Origin: Crocosphaera sp. UHCC 0190
GTDB taxonomy: Bacteria; Cyanobacteriota; Cyanobacteriia; Cyanobacteriales; Microcystaceae
Length of the DNA stretch: 64,000 nucleotides
Assembly: GCF_034932065.1 (NCBI RefSeq)
Contig: NZ_JAYGHP010000001.1
Span: 310,001-374,000 of the forward strand
Reading direction: 5' to 3'
Made by a program: the position numbers and the translations under genes. A model generated the notes under the pieces. It had not been told where the DNA came from, did no database searches, and saw only the letters and a program-made list of their open reading frames with translations. Shown piece by piece: positions 47,409 through 56,162 of this stretch; the first letter of the stretch is position 1; each line of letters opens with the position of its first letter.

Positions 47409-48035
47409 TTAGTCTGAAGATTTAGAAGCAGTTAACTCTCTTGCTTCTAATTCCGTGAGACGTTCGGGTAAAGTCAAGGAAGTAATTACCCCTTCTTGAG
47501 TTGTGGGCAAAGTATCAGGAATAAAGTCACGACGGGCCAGAATAATTGCCCCTACCATGGCCATTAATAACAAGACAGAAGCTAATTCAAAAGGCAGGAG
47601 AAAATCACTAAAGAAATGCTTTCCAATCTCCACAACTGTATTCTCAATCATCCCTGGTGCATTAGTTTCGATTGACCAAGGGGTAATAAAAATCATGGTA
47701 GCCAGTAAGACAAAAATTCCCCCACAAACTAAGGCTGTTGCTGCCTTGCGTATCCAGCGTCGAGGTACAGTTGAATAATCTTGTTTTTTGTTCACCAACA
47801 TGATAGCAAACAAGATTAAAACATTGACGGCTCCCACATAAATTAACACTTGAGCCGCGGCCACAAAATCAGCATTTAAGAGAATATAAATTCCTGAAAT
47901 ACTGAGAAAAACTCCCCCTAATAAAAAAGCAGAATAAACAATATTAGAGAGTAAAACAACGCCCAAGGCAGTAGCAATTACTAACCCGGCTAAAATTGCA
48001 AAAGAAACCACTTGAACGCCTTCTGCCAAATTCAC
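47409..48035 (-). CDS. ndhG: NAD(P)H-quinone oxidoreductase subunit 6
   Basis: 208 residues with five TM helices, NuoJ/ND6 homologue. Typical stretches are SNIVYSAFLLGGVFLSISGIY, QVLIYVGAVNVLILFAIML near residue 62, and a C-terminal LLMAMVGAIILARRD. The extra C-terminal tail is hydrophilic. A 140-base spacer separates it from ndhI, longer than other gaps of this operon. Confidence 0.96.
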   Translation of the reverse strand: MNLAEGVQVVSFAILAGLVIATALGVVLLSNIVYSAFLLGGVFLSISGIYILLNADFVAAAQVLIYVGAVNVLILFAIMLVNKKQDYSTVPRRWIRKAATALVCGGIFVLLATMIFITPWSIETNAPGMIENTVVEIGKHFFSDFLLPFELASVLLLMAMVGAIILARRDFIPDTLPTTQEGVITSLTLPERLTELEARELTASKSSD

Positions 48036-48077
48036 TATCTTTGATGCTCCTTTTTTTCAGTTGATAGTTAATAGTTA

Positions 48078-48168
48078 ATAGTTGATAGGTCATAGGATTT
48101 TAGATGTTGCATTTATGTTCAATTTCCAAGCTAAAATCTTTGGGTCATTGTTAATTCCTATCAACTAT
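48078..48168. repeat. 12-base inverted repeat in the ndhI-ndhG spacer
   Basis: ATAGTTGATAGG (48078-48089) and CCTATCAACTAT (48157-48168) are perfect inverted arms 67 bases apart. Just before the first arm, short repeats of TAGTTAA are present. The segment fills most of the 140-base gap within the ndhAIGE operon, suggesting an inserted small element. Confidence 0.55.
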
Positions 48169-48175
48169 CTCGCCC

Positions 48176-48760
48176 TTAAGATTTCGTCTCTTCGATAATG
48201 TCTTCAGGACGTTTCCCTGAGCGTTGACTTCCTACGGGTAAATCATGAGGATCAAGAACCCCTTTCGGTAAATATCCTAACTCTCGTAAGGGAGTCACCA
48301 TCGGGTCTTGAGTCACTTTATAGGGTAAGCGTCCGAGGGCAATATTATCATAATTTAATTCATGACGATCATAGGTTGCCAGCTCATATTCTTCCGTCAT
48401 GGATAGACAATTTGTGGGACAATATTCAACACAATTGCCACAAAAAATACAGACCCCAAAATCAATACTGTAGTGTTTGAGTTCTTTCTTTTTCAATTCC
48501 TTATTAAATTCCCAATCGACGACAGGAAGATTAATAGGACAGACACGAACACAAACTTCACAAGAAATACACTTATCGAATTCATAGTGAATTCTGCCCC
48601 GATATCTTTCCGAGGGAATTAACTTTTCGTAGGGATATTGTACAGTAACGGGACGACGACGCATATGATCAAAGGTGACAGATAAACCTTCGCCGATATA
48701 CTTAGCCGCCTCAACCGTACCTTTGGCATAATCGCTGACTTGTTTGAGAATCTTGAACAT
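48176..48760 (-). CDS. ndhI: NAD(P)H-quinone oxidoreductase subunit I
   Basis: 194 residues. Two 4Fe-4S ferredoxin motifs are seen as [12 protein letters not shown] and [12 protein letters not shown] at about residues 60-110; these carry electrons through the connecting arm. The start is the ATG at 48758-48760 ([14 protein letters not shown]); an upstream in-frame codon at 48790 would add ten residues. It follows ndhA by about 40 bases. Confidence 0.97.
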   Translation of the reverse strand: MFKILKQVSDYAKGTVEAAKYIGEGLSVTFDHMRRRPVTVQYPYEKLIPSERYRGRIHYEFDKCISCEVCVRVCPINLPVVDWEFNKELKKKELKHYSIDFGVCIFCGNCVEYCPTNCLSMTEEYELATYDRHELNYDNIALGRLPYKVTQDPMVTPLRELGYLPKGVLDPHDLPVGSQRSGKRPEDIIEETKS

Positions 48761-48801
48761 AACGGTTATTGACTGAGTCGTTAACAACAAACAGAGAATA
48801 A

Positions 48802-49920
48802 TTAACCACCAAATGCCACAGGAAACGCTAATTTTAGGGCGGCAGTTAATAATAGATTAACAAGAGAAACGGGTAAAAGGAATTTCCAGCCTAAATCTAA
48901 CAATTGGTCAATTCGTACGCGAGGAACCGTCCAACGCATGAGAACGGCAATAAAGATGAGAAAATAGGCTTTAAGTACGGTCATAGTAATGCCCAAAGCG
49001 GCAGTAATCACCTGTAACCAAGAACTGGTTTCACTCACCCCTAACCAACCTGCTAATTTATCTAGGGGAACGGGAAATTCCCAACCTCCCAAATACAGGA
49101 CGGCAAAAACGAGGGCAGATAACACTAAGTTAACGTAAGAAGCCACATAAAATAAGCCAAACTTCATCCCTGCGTATTCTGTTTGGTATCCGGCCACAAT
49201 TTCTTCTTCTGCTTCCGGTAAATCAAAGGGAAGACGTTCGCATTCTGCCAAAGCTGCGATCCAAAAGATCACAAATCCCACAGGTTGCCGCCAAATATTC
49301 CAGCCTAAGATACCGTAACCTGCCTGTTGTTGGACAATATCAATGGTGCTGAGACTATTAGACATCAGGACGATCGCCAAGACAGCAAACGCTAAGGGAA
49401 TCTCATAACTGATCGATTGTGCCGCGGCCCTTAACCCACCTATCAGGGAATACTTATTATTAGAAGCATAGCCAGACATCAATAAACCAATAGGAGCAAT
49501 ACTGGATAAAGCAATCCAGAGGAAAATTCCTACATTGAGGTCAGTAATGATTAAATTTTGACCAAAGGGGACGATTAAATAGGAAAGAAAGACAGGTAAT
49601 ACCACTAATACCGGCCCCAATGTAAATAACCAAGGATCAGCTTTGGCGGGAATAATGTCCTCTTTAAACACCAATTTAATGCCATCGGCCACGGGTTGCA
49701 ACACTCCGAGAGGGCCGGCATATTCAGGGCCAATGCGTTGTTGGGCGGCGGCGGAGATTTTTCGTTCTAACCAAACCACCACTAATACCCCAACTGTTGC
49801 CCCAATAATCATCAAAAAGGAGGGCAAAGGAATCCATAAAGCCTTTGCGACTCCACTAGAAAGCCCTAATTGTTTGAGGGATTCGATAAAACTTGCTTGT
49901 AGGTCAATTCCTGTGTTCAT
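48802..49920 (-). CDS. ndhA: NAD(P)H-quinone oxidoreductase subunit 1
   Basis: 372 residues with eight TM helices, NuoH/ND1 homologue forming part of the quinone chamber. Visible signatures are [20 protein letters not shown] near residue 50 and [21 protein letters not shown] near 225. It heads the ndhAIGE operon. The promoter should lie in the 218 bases before the NDH-2 gene end. Confidence 0.97.
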   Translation of the reverse strand: MNTGIDLQASFIESLKQLGLSSGVAKALWIPLPSFLMIIGATVGVLVVVWLERKISAAAQQRIGPEYAGPLGVLQPVADGIKLVFKEDIIPAKADPWLFTLGPVLVVLPVFLSYLIVPFGQNLIITDLNVGIFLWIALSSIAPIGLLMSGYASNNKYSLIGGLRAAAQSISYEIPLAFAVLAIVLMSNSLSTIDIVQQQAGYGILGWNIWRQPVGFVIFWIAALAECERLPFDLPEAEEEIVAGYQTEYAGMKFGLFYVASYVNLVLSALVFAVLYLGGWEFPVPLDKLAGWLGVSETSSWLQVITAALGITMTVLKAYFLIFIAVLMRWTVPRVRIDQLLDLGWKFLLPVSLVNLLLTAALKLAFPVAFGG

Positions 49921-50138
49921 CTTGTTTAATACAGGTTATAAGTTCAGAATTTCCATAGGGAAAAGGCGAAGGAATCTAATCCATTCGCTGGTTATATAGC
50001 ATCCTTGCTTAGTATATCGTTGTCTGCTGGATAGTCCCGTAAGTTTTATATAATTTCCTGCTATGGGAGATATGGCCAAGACTCATTAGTGGAATTTTAG
50101 AGGATTGGAAAGGAGCGATTTGAGAACCCGTTGCTATA

Positions 50139-51374
50139 TTAACTAGATTTTTGAGACAATAATTGAGTAATTCTCCAACGGAAAAAACGACGGATTTTTA
50201 AGCCAATTTTCTGCACAAAATTTCTTAATACCTGGAGTCGATGACGCATCGTTGGTAGACGGAAAATATAAGCCAACCTTCTGATCATTCCCCCTAATTG
50301 TCCATCAATATTTAAAAAGAAACTAGACACAATGGCTGTTCTACTTCCTAATGTTAACATATCCCCTAAATGGAGATAATGAAAAGATTTTAAAGGTTTT
50401 CCTTCAATGGCAGCCGCAATATTCTTAGCGGCACAACTTGCCTGTTGATAAGCGACTTGAGCCGTGGCAGGAAGGGGCTTATTTTTATTACTTATTTGAG
50501 CTAAATCTCCTAAGGCAAATACCTCTGGATAATCAATTAATTGTAAACTCGGATTAATGAGAAGTTTATCACCACCACTATGTTGACAATTTAAGGTTTT
50601 AATTACTTGTCTTGATTGGGTTCCTGCCGCCCAAATCACGAGATCAACTGGCAAACTTAAATCTTGTTCAACGTGGGTTAAATGAAGAGAATCTGCGGTT
50701 ATTTCATTCACATCTGTGGTCAAATATAACTGCACACGACGGGAACCTAAAGCACGATAGGAAGCTGAACGAACTCCTTGAGAAAACCCTTTTAAAATTT
50801 GATTTCCCCGTTCTATTAATAAAACTTCGGCCCGTTTTCCTAAACGATCTGCTAACTTACAAGATAATTCTACGCCATTGGGGCCACCCCCAATTACGGC
50901 CACTCGTAAATATTTCCGTTGTGAGGTTTCTAAGAGATGGATTTTAGCTTGTAACCTTTCCACATCTTCTAAGGTACGAAAGGTTAAAGCATGATTTTTT
51001 AAACCTGGAATATCCGCCCAACGGTTTTGGGTTCCTAATCCTAATACTAAATAATCATAACTCAGAAAATCATCATTGTCTAATTCAACATTACGACTAT
51101 CAAAATCAATTTTTTTGATAGTATGCTGACAAAACTGTATAGGGGTTCCTGCCAACAATTTTTGATAGGATGGGGCAATTTCCCACCGTTGTAATTCCCC
51201 TGTAATTAATTCGTATAATAAGGGAGTAAATAAAAAGCGATCATTGCGTTCGACTAAAGTAATGCGCCATTGACCTGATTTTACTTGAGGAAAGTGGCTA
51301 AGGTATAAAGCAGTATATAAACCGCTAAAACCGCCCCCTAAAACGCAAATATTGATGACATTTTTGTTATTCAT
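50139..51374 (-). CDS. type 2 NAD(P)H dehydrogenase (NdbB-like)
   Basis: 411 residues, two Rossmann domains. FAD loop CVLGGGFSGLYTALYL at the start, NAD(P) loop VAVIGGGPNGVELSC near residue 155, and the FAD-contacting VFALGDLAQI near 285. The C-terminus has a hydrophobic and basic amphipathic tail (LQVLRNFVQKIGLKIRRFF) that suits monotopic membrane binding. Among cyanobacterial NDH-2 it is closest in feel to NdbB, a demethylphylloquinone reductase, but this is not proven. It overlaps the MBOAT stop by one base (TAATG), so its translation is coupled. Confidence 0.85.
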   Translation of the reverse strand: MNNKNVINICVLGGGFSGLYTALYLSHFPQVKSGQWRITLVERNDRFLFTPLLYELITGELQRWEIAPSYQKLLAGTPIQFCQHTIKKIDFDSRNVELDNDDFLSYDYLVLGLGTQNRWADIPGLKNHALTFRTLEDVERLQAKIHLLETSQRKYLRVAVIGGGPNGVELSCKLADRLGKRAEVLLIERGNQILKGFSQGVRSASYRALGSRRVQLYLTTDVNEITADSLHLTHVEQDLSLPVDLVIWAAGTQSRQVIKTLNCQHSGGDKLLINPSLQLIDYPEVFALGDLAQISNKNKPLPATAQVAYQQASCAAKNIAAAIEGKPLKSFHYLHLGDMLTLGSRTAIVSSFFLNIDGQLGGMIRRLAYIFRLPTMRHRLQVLRNFVQKIGLKIRRFFRWRITQLLSQKSS

Positions 51375-52831
51375 TAGAATTCAAAGTAAATAAACTCTGA
51401 TGGTGTGTTGGCCGCTAAGAGAATTGTTAAACCCAATAAAACAGGTGATAACCACCGAGACAATAATAAATCATATTCAAATTTACCTTGCCAAACAGCG
51501 ATTTGTTCCATCACAAGAATAAAGGTTGATAATGCGAGGACAAAAAGCAGGGCTAAGGTTTCATTAATACTATACGACCCGAAGACAGCTTGCAAGTTAT
51601 TTAAAGAATAAGCACTAGGAGTCACTAAAGTCTGTAATTTAGTTAACAGTCGGTGGCTATTCGTTTCCATAAAGAACAGACATCCTAATGTTACTGAACT
51701 AAAGGTCAAAAACCAAGAGACAACTTGTGGACGGGGAATATAGTTACCCAGGAACCCGTAAAAAGGGCGGCCTAGATATCTCAATACTAACAATAATGCG
51801 CCGTGATAAGCTCCCCAAATAATAAAATTCCAAGCTGCACCATGCCAAAATCCTGATAAGGTAAAGGTTAAAAATAGATAGAATGCCGCCCATTTTTTAT
51901 TAGAACCCATTAAGGGCAAAAAGACATAATCTCGGAACCATGTACTTAAGGTAACGTGCCAACGTCGCCAAAATTCATTGATACTTTGGGAAGTATAAGG
52001 AGCTAAAAAGTTAACGGTTAATTTAACTCCTAAAAAGTAAGCAAGACCAACAGCAACAAAACTATAACCTGCAAAATCAAAGTAAATTCTTAGGGTAAAT
52101 AATAAGGCAAAAAACCAAACAATCCAAGCATTATCTGCAATTTTTAAATCAATATAAGGAGCGATATTATCGGCTAAAACAAATTTCATAAAAAAGCCGA
52201 GAGATATCCATTTCAGTCCTTTTTCAAAGTTCTCTATGGTAAATTTGAAGCGAAAAGATTCAATTTGAGGTAATAAATCTTTACGACGCTCAATGGGACC
52301 AGCAACAATTTGAGGAAAGAAAGAAACGAAGTTAACATAATCAATAAAGCCAATGGCTTTCTTTTTCCTAGCTGTGGAAGAATCTACGACAAAAGCAACC
52401 ATTTGGAAGGTATAAAATGATAGCCCAGGCGGAATTCGATTACTAACAGGAATAGGCGATAATTGTTGCCAGTTTTGAGGAATATTGATCAATAAACCGA
52501 CCACATCTTCGACAAAAAAGGTAAAATATTTAAAATAGGCTAAAATAGCGATATCAATAATAATAACAGTGGTAGCAATGGCTTTGGCTTTTATTCCTTG
52601 ACAGCGCAGCATCCAAGCAACCATCAAGTAATTAAAAACAAGCTCGGCAATAAAAATAATGAAACTTGGGCGGCTAGCATTAAAAAATAAAAGAAGAGAT
52701 AAAGCAAGTAAGCCAATACTATCAAAAAAACCTCGCCATAGATTAGAAGACTTAGCGAGGAAGCGAACCGTAAAAAAAGGAACACTAAACAGGATTAAGA
52801 TCCACCAAAATGAAAAATCAGAGTAGTTCAT
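51374..52831 (-). CDS. MBOAT-family O-acyltransferase
   Basis: 485 residues with about 11 TM helices. The family centre is seen in SINEFWRRWHVTLSTWFRDYV near residues 275-295 and the catalytic His in LSGFWHGAAWNFIIWGAYH near 320. PPGLSFYTFQMVAF and FFPQIVAGPIERR are typical of the AlgI/DltB branch. It transfers an acyl group to a hydroxyl at the membrane. A GTG at 52855 is in frame, but the ATG at 52831 (MNYSDFSFWW) is preferred. It lies between an ACP gene and the NDH-2 gene. Confidence 0.9.
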   Translation of the reverse strand: MNYSDFSFWWILILFSVPFFTVRFLAKSSNLWRGFFDSIGLLALSLLLFFNASRPSFIIFIAELVFNYLMVAWMLRCQGIKAKAIATTVIIIDIAILAYFKYFTFFVEDVVGLLINIPQNWQQLSPIPVSNRIPPGLSFYTFQMVAFVVDSSTARKKKAIGFIDYVNFVSFFPQIVAGPIERRKDLLPQIESFRFKFTIENFEKGLKWISLGFFMKFVLADNIAPYIDLKIADNAWIVWFFALLFTLRIYFDFAGYSFVAVGLAYFLGVKLTVNFLAPYTSQSINEFWRRWHVTLSTWFRDYVFLPLMGSNKKWAAFYLFLTFTLSGFWHGAAWNFIIWGAYHGALLLVLRYLGRPFYGFLGNYIPRPQVVSWFLTFSSVTLGCLFFMETNSHRLLTKLQTLVTPSAYSLNNLQAVFGSYSINETLALLFVLALSTFILVMEQIAVWQGKFEYDLLLSRWLSPVLLGLTILLAANTPSEFIYFEF

Positions 52832-52917
52832 AAATAACTTGAATCCATAGATCACAAACCAGGGTTAGTTAAGTTAAATTCCTTACTAACCCCGTTTATA
52901 ACTCTCTATCTTATCCT

Positions 52918-53322
52918 TTATTTGAATTTTGCAAAGAGGTTTCCCCAACCTTTTTTCTCATTATTGTTTTCTGGGGTTTTGTTAACGGGAGTTTCCACTG
53001 CTTCTGTGTCTATCTTTTCTAAAGCATCAGCAAGCTCATAATTTTCCTCTAAATACTGAGCCGCTTTTTCAATGGTAGAATGATCCCAAAATAAGGTATC
53101 TGGAAGATCCAAATCCAACCAATCTTCGAGATCGCCGACTAAGGTAACAGCATCAATTGAGTCTAACCCATAACGGGTTAAGGGTTCACTGACTTGAATC
53201 GTTGTTGCATCAAGAGACAACTGCTCAGATAATTGCTGAATCAGCCAATTTTGAACAGTTTCGACAGGTTTTATGGCAGTATTGGGTTCATCAAGCTTTA
53301 AGCTGGAGCTTTGAAGTTGCAT
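52918..53322 (-). CDS. acyl carrier protein with extended ends
   Basis: 134 residues. The carrier domain has the phosphopantetheine serine in RYGLDSIDAVTLVGDLE (about residue 54), the type found in polyketide and fatty-acyl carrier proteins. A short N-terminal lead and a 35-residue acidic C-terminal extension ending GWGNLFAKFK flank it. The ATG overlaps the last 32 bases of the acyl-CoA dehydrogenase gene, so the two are co-transcribed. It probably carries the acyl group that the dehydrogenase and the MBOAT enzyme use. Confidence 0.88.
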   Translation of the reverse strand: MQLQSSSLKLDEPNTAIKPVETVQNWLIQQLSEQLSLDATTIQVSEPLTRYGLDSIDAVTLVGDLEDWLDLDLPDTLFWDHSTIEKAAQYLEENYELADALEKIDTEAVETPVNKTPENNNEKKGWGNLFAKFK

Positions 53323-55099
53323 GGGGGCGATCCTCTGTTATTTGTGATTGAGCAAGTTGAAAAGGAACAATTGAAAAAAGTTTGTCTTCTTTACACAGTT
53401 TTAGCAGTTCCTCAGCCGTATTGGCGACATAAGCATCAGAAATGCTATAGGGTAAGGGTCTAATCATGCGTAAAAGTCGATGTAAACTCAGCACTAACCA
53501 TTCCCCTTTTGCAAAAAATTCGCCTAAAATTGTCCGATTATACAGCCACATCTGTAAACAGCAGGTAGCTGCATGAAGGATACAATATTTTTTGGCAATT
53601 TCAAACAACTCTGGAGACTGATCATGACCATATTCAAATTTTGAGTTCGTAATTAACTCATCATGGTCATTTAATTCCTCTAGAATTAAGTTACCCAAAC
53701 CCATGAGGTTTACTAACACATCCTCATCCACATCAGAAGTTTCTTTTAACGCTTCTAACTGTTGTAGGGCAATTTCTAACCCCTGTAACGGATCATCCAC
53801 ACCACGGCCAAATAATTCTAATTTTTCGGGTTCAAATTGAGGAACCTGTTTTGCTAGGGAAAAAATGGTTTCCAGTCGCTTTTGTAATTTTGCGATCGCC
53901 TCTGGTTTACGACGGGCCCGATATTTGGTTAATTGACGAAATTGTAAGATTAAGGCGTGTAAATTTACCACCGTACTGCCATCAAACATACTAATGATGG
54001 AGTTATCTCGCAGCACCTTTTGAAAAATGCCATAATCATGTTCATCCCGCATATAAAACCGTGATCCCAGCACTGTATAGACGCTGTTGATCATGGTTTC
54101 TAACTGGGTTGTGACAAAGTATTTTGTCACCGAGGCCCAAACGCTAAATTGTTCGGGGATAACATGAAATCCTCTGGCGGCCCCAATAGTTTCGCAATCA
54201 CAGATTAAGATATCTAAAAAGGCATCTACCAGAATTTTACGAGGTTGGGGGATATCAATGACCTTTTTCCCGTAAACAACCCGATTAAGCGCAAAATTTA
54301 AGGTAGTTCTTAAGGCTGTATCTGCTGCACCTAATGAAAAAGCAGCGCAGAAGGTACGAGTCACTTGAAACCCTTTTAAGGCAAACTCTAACCCGTCTCC
54401 TTCCTCTTTAATACGCATGGAGTCAGGAACAAAACAATCTTTAAATCCAATCCCACTCATATCCGATGCACGAATACCGTGGGTGAGAATTTTAGGTAAA
54501 TTGTAGTAATTATCAGGGTTTAATTCTCGTTTATCGACCATAAACAAGGTTAAACATTTTGGACCCCCTTCGGGATCAGTTTTGGCCAAAATATAGGATA
54601 TTCCTGAGATGGTAGCGCGATTAATTGGCCATTTTTCCCCATTGAGGATATATCCTCCTGGGACTTTTTTAGCGGTTAAATCACCCCCAACGAGATCACT
54701 CCCATGTTCTCGTTCAGAATAGCCTAAACACATTGCCCCATTCTCATCTTTGATAAATTGGGCTAACTTTTGCTTTTGTTCATCTGTGCCGGCCATCCAA
54801 GTGATAAAAGACCAAAATAGGGTCGTAAATGCGATCCCGATAGTTTGATCTCGACGGCACAAGACACGAACAAAGGCTAAAAATTCCTCAAAAGAGGTAA
54901 ACTCCCCACCACACTCCGCCGGAACATAGTAATGTTGCAATTTCCAATTGTAAAGCCATTCTATCTCTGAATGAGGAAATTCCTCTTTCTCATCGATAGC
55001 TACGACTTGCTTGAACGACATTACATTCTCAGGAGTCAAGGGATCTCCTAAGTCTTTGTCAAGTCTTTGAGCAACCCAATATTGCTTGAGTTGATCCAT
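53291..55099 (-). CDS. acyl-CoA (acyl-ACP) dehydrogenase-like flavoprotein
   Basis: 602 residues. The dehydrogenase fold is visible: CLGYSEREHGSDLVGGDLTA near residue 125, ILNGEKWPINRATIS near 150, VTRTFCAAFSLGAADTALR near 247, and RDNSIISMFDGSTVVN near 365-380. The catalytic base, Glu in the EGT motif of typical enzymes, is Asp373 here. A C-terminal extension of about 150 residues is helical. Cyanobacteria mostly lack beta-oxidation, and the next gene is an ACP, so the substrate may be an acyl-ACP. Confidence 0.82.
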   Translation of the reverse strand: MDQLKQYWVAQRLDKDLGDPLTPENVMSFKQVVAIDEKEEFPHSEIEWLYNWKLQHYYVPAECGGEFTSFEEFLAFVRVLCRRDQTIGIAFTTLFWSFITWMAGTDEQKQKLAQFIKDENGAMCLGYSEREHGSDLVGGDLTAKKVPGGYILNGEKWPINRATISGISYILAKTDPEGGPKCLTLFMVDKRELNPDNYYNLPKILTHGIRASDMSGIGFKDCFVPDSMRIKEEGDGLEFALKGFQVTRTFCAAFSLGAADTALRTTLNFALNRVVYGKKVIDIPQPRKILVDAFLDILICDCETIGAARGFHVIPEQFSVWASVTKYFVTTQLETMINSVYTVLGSRFYMRDEHDYGIFQKVLRDNSIISMFDGSTVVNLHALILQFRQLTKYRARRKPEAIAKLQKRLETIFSLAKQVPQFEPEKLELFGRGVDDPLQGLEIALQQLEALKETSDVDEDVLVNLMGLGNLILEELNDHDELITNSKFEYGHDQSPELFEIAKKYCILHAATCCLQMWLYNRTILGEFFAKGEWLVLSLHRLLRMIRPLPYSISDAYVANTAEELLKLCKEDKLFSIVPFQLAQSQITEDRPHATSKLQLKA

Positions 55100-55418
55100 G
55101 ACGCGCCTCCTTAGGTAGTTTTGTTTACGGCTATTCCCTAGGGCTGATAACCTTCACAAAAATTAATCGTAATTCTAACGGGTTTATGTAAACAAAGCAA
55201 GCCTTTTTGAAATAAGAAGTCAGATGTGTTAATTGGTAAGGGTTTAAAGCTCGATTATTCGTTATTATTCATCCGTTATCAGTCAAATAGTGAATGGGTA
55301 GTTAGACGGTGATAATTTAGGTTGTTACAGGTATCTAAAAATGCGTCGTAACCCACCATGTTAGCTATTCGGTTAAAATAGATATAAAATAATCAAAAAA
55401 GTTAGGATAGTTAACATC
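55100..55418. other. intergenic region upstream of the acyl-dehydrogenase unit
   Basis: No gene is seen. The first part should hold the promoter of the minus-strand unit. A dispersed repeat arm GCGTCGTAACCCACC (55343-55357) lies near the right end and matches the element at 45879. Confidence 0.4.
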
Positions 55419-55850
55419 ATGATTGACCCCATTTCATTGACTTCTTTGGCGAGTTCTATTGTCGGTTTTGTCTTTACTAATGCTTCTGCTACGGTAGTTG
55501 GAAAAGCAACGGAAGCAACTAGGAAATATCTATAATGCTGATACTATTAATATTCATGGAAAGCAAGATTGATCAAGGTCAACTAAAAATATATAATAGG
55601 CTAAAGCCTAATTCTAGCAAAACAAAGTCCGCCTTCGCGGACTAAATTATAGGTTGGGTCGGCAACCTTTGTTTGTATAGTTTAACTCTTCAGAGTTAAC
55701 TAAAAATTCATAATAGGCTAAAGTCTAATTCTAGCAAAACACCTCTTGGTGGAGGCTATAAAAATCTTGGAAAATGTGTTAGGAAAAGACCATACTTCGA
55801 CAATTAAAGTTACAAATAATTATCAGAAAATGCTGAATGAGATGGGTTAG
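55419..55850 (+). pseudogene. relic of a TPR-type protein
   Basis: The left end (55419-55535) has MIDPISLTSLASSIVGF, then a stop; a +1 shift continues NADTINIHGKQD. The right end (55743-55850) reads EAIKILENVLGKDHTSTI and VTNNYQKMLNEMG before a stop, which is the shape of the last TPR unit of cyanobacterial TPR/NB-ARC-type proteins. The centre is gone and holds short repeats. The gene is thus dead; the exact family is inferred from the two ends. Confidence 0.5.
55581..55741. repeat. 44-base direct repeat, two copies
   Basis: AACTAAAAATATATAATAGG (start of copy 1 at 55581) recurs with three mismatches at 55698, and each copy goes on with GCTAAAG and CTAATTCTAGCAAAACA. The copies are 117 bases apart. 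Between them a GTCCGC/GCGGAC hairpin lies at 55627-55642. Confidence 0.7.
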
Positions 55851-55874
55851 GAGTTAGGAGTTAGGAGTTAGGAG
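55845..55874. repeat. heptamer tandem repeat (GTTAGGA)
   Basis: Four successive units of a 7-base repeat are seen. Short heptamer tandem repeats of this kind are common in cyanobacterial spacers. It lies at the end of the TPR relic, overlapping its stop. Confidence 0.8.
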
Positions 55875-55886
55875 TGATAATTTTTT

Positions 55887-55911
55887 GTAGGGGTTTAACA
55901 CCGTTAAACCC
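55887..55911. repeat. dispersed palindrome with GTAGGG end (copy 5)
   Basis: GTAG precedes the arms GGGTTTAAC (55891-55899) and GTTAAACCC (55903-55911) with a three-base loop. The right end is degraded from CCCTAC to CCCAAA. Behind it the half unit ACACCGTTAAAC is repeated once more. It lies just upstream of the antitoxin gene. Confidence 0.7.
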
Positions 55912-55964
55912 AAAACACCGTTAAACTCAAAACCAAATCCTAATTATTTCTCACCATTAAACCT

Positions 55965-56162
55965 ATGACAACCCATAACCAGATCGCCAATAAATTAATT
56001 AAGAAAATTGAAAACCTTTCCCCCGAAAAAATTAAACAAGTTGAACAATTTATTGATTCATTAAATGAAGACAACCTGACAGATATATACAGTAAATTTT
56101 CTGAACCCGTCCTTAACAAAATCTGGGATAACCCAGAAGATGCAGACTATGACAACTTATAA
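55965..56162 (+). CDS. antitoxin-like protein of a MazF-type module
   Basis: 65 residues. A helical N-terminal half (IANKLIKKIENLSPEKIKQVEQFIDSL) is followed by an acidic tail (DNPEDADYDNL). This is the size and shape of DUF2281-like antitoxins. The next gene, a MazF-family toxin, starts within its 3' end, so translation is coupled. It should bind and neutralise that toxin and probably represses the pair. Confidence 0.75.
   Translation: MTTHNQIANKLIKKIENLSPEKIKQVEQFIDSLNEDNLTDIYSKFSEPVLNKIWDNPEDADYDNL

Noticed and set aside
55581-55741. Two 44-base repeats as a minimal CRISPR
   Set aside because: The interval between the copies is too long, there are only two units with mismatches, and no cas gene is in the window.
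55845-55874. Heptamer repeats as a possible CRISPR array
   Set aside because: Units are directly adjacent without spacers and only seven bases long.
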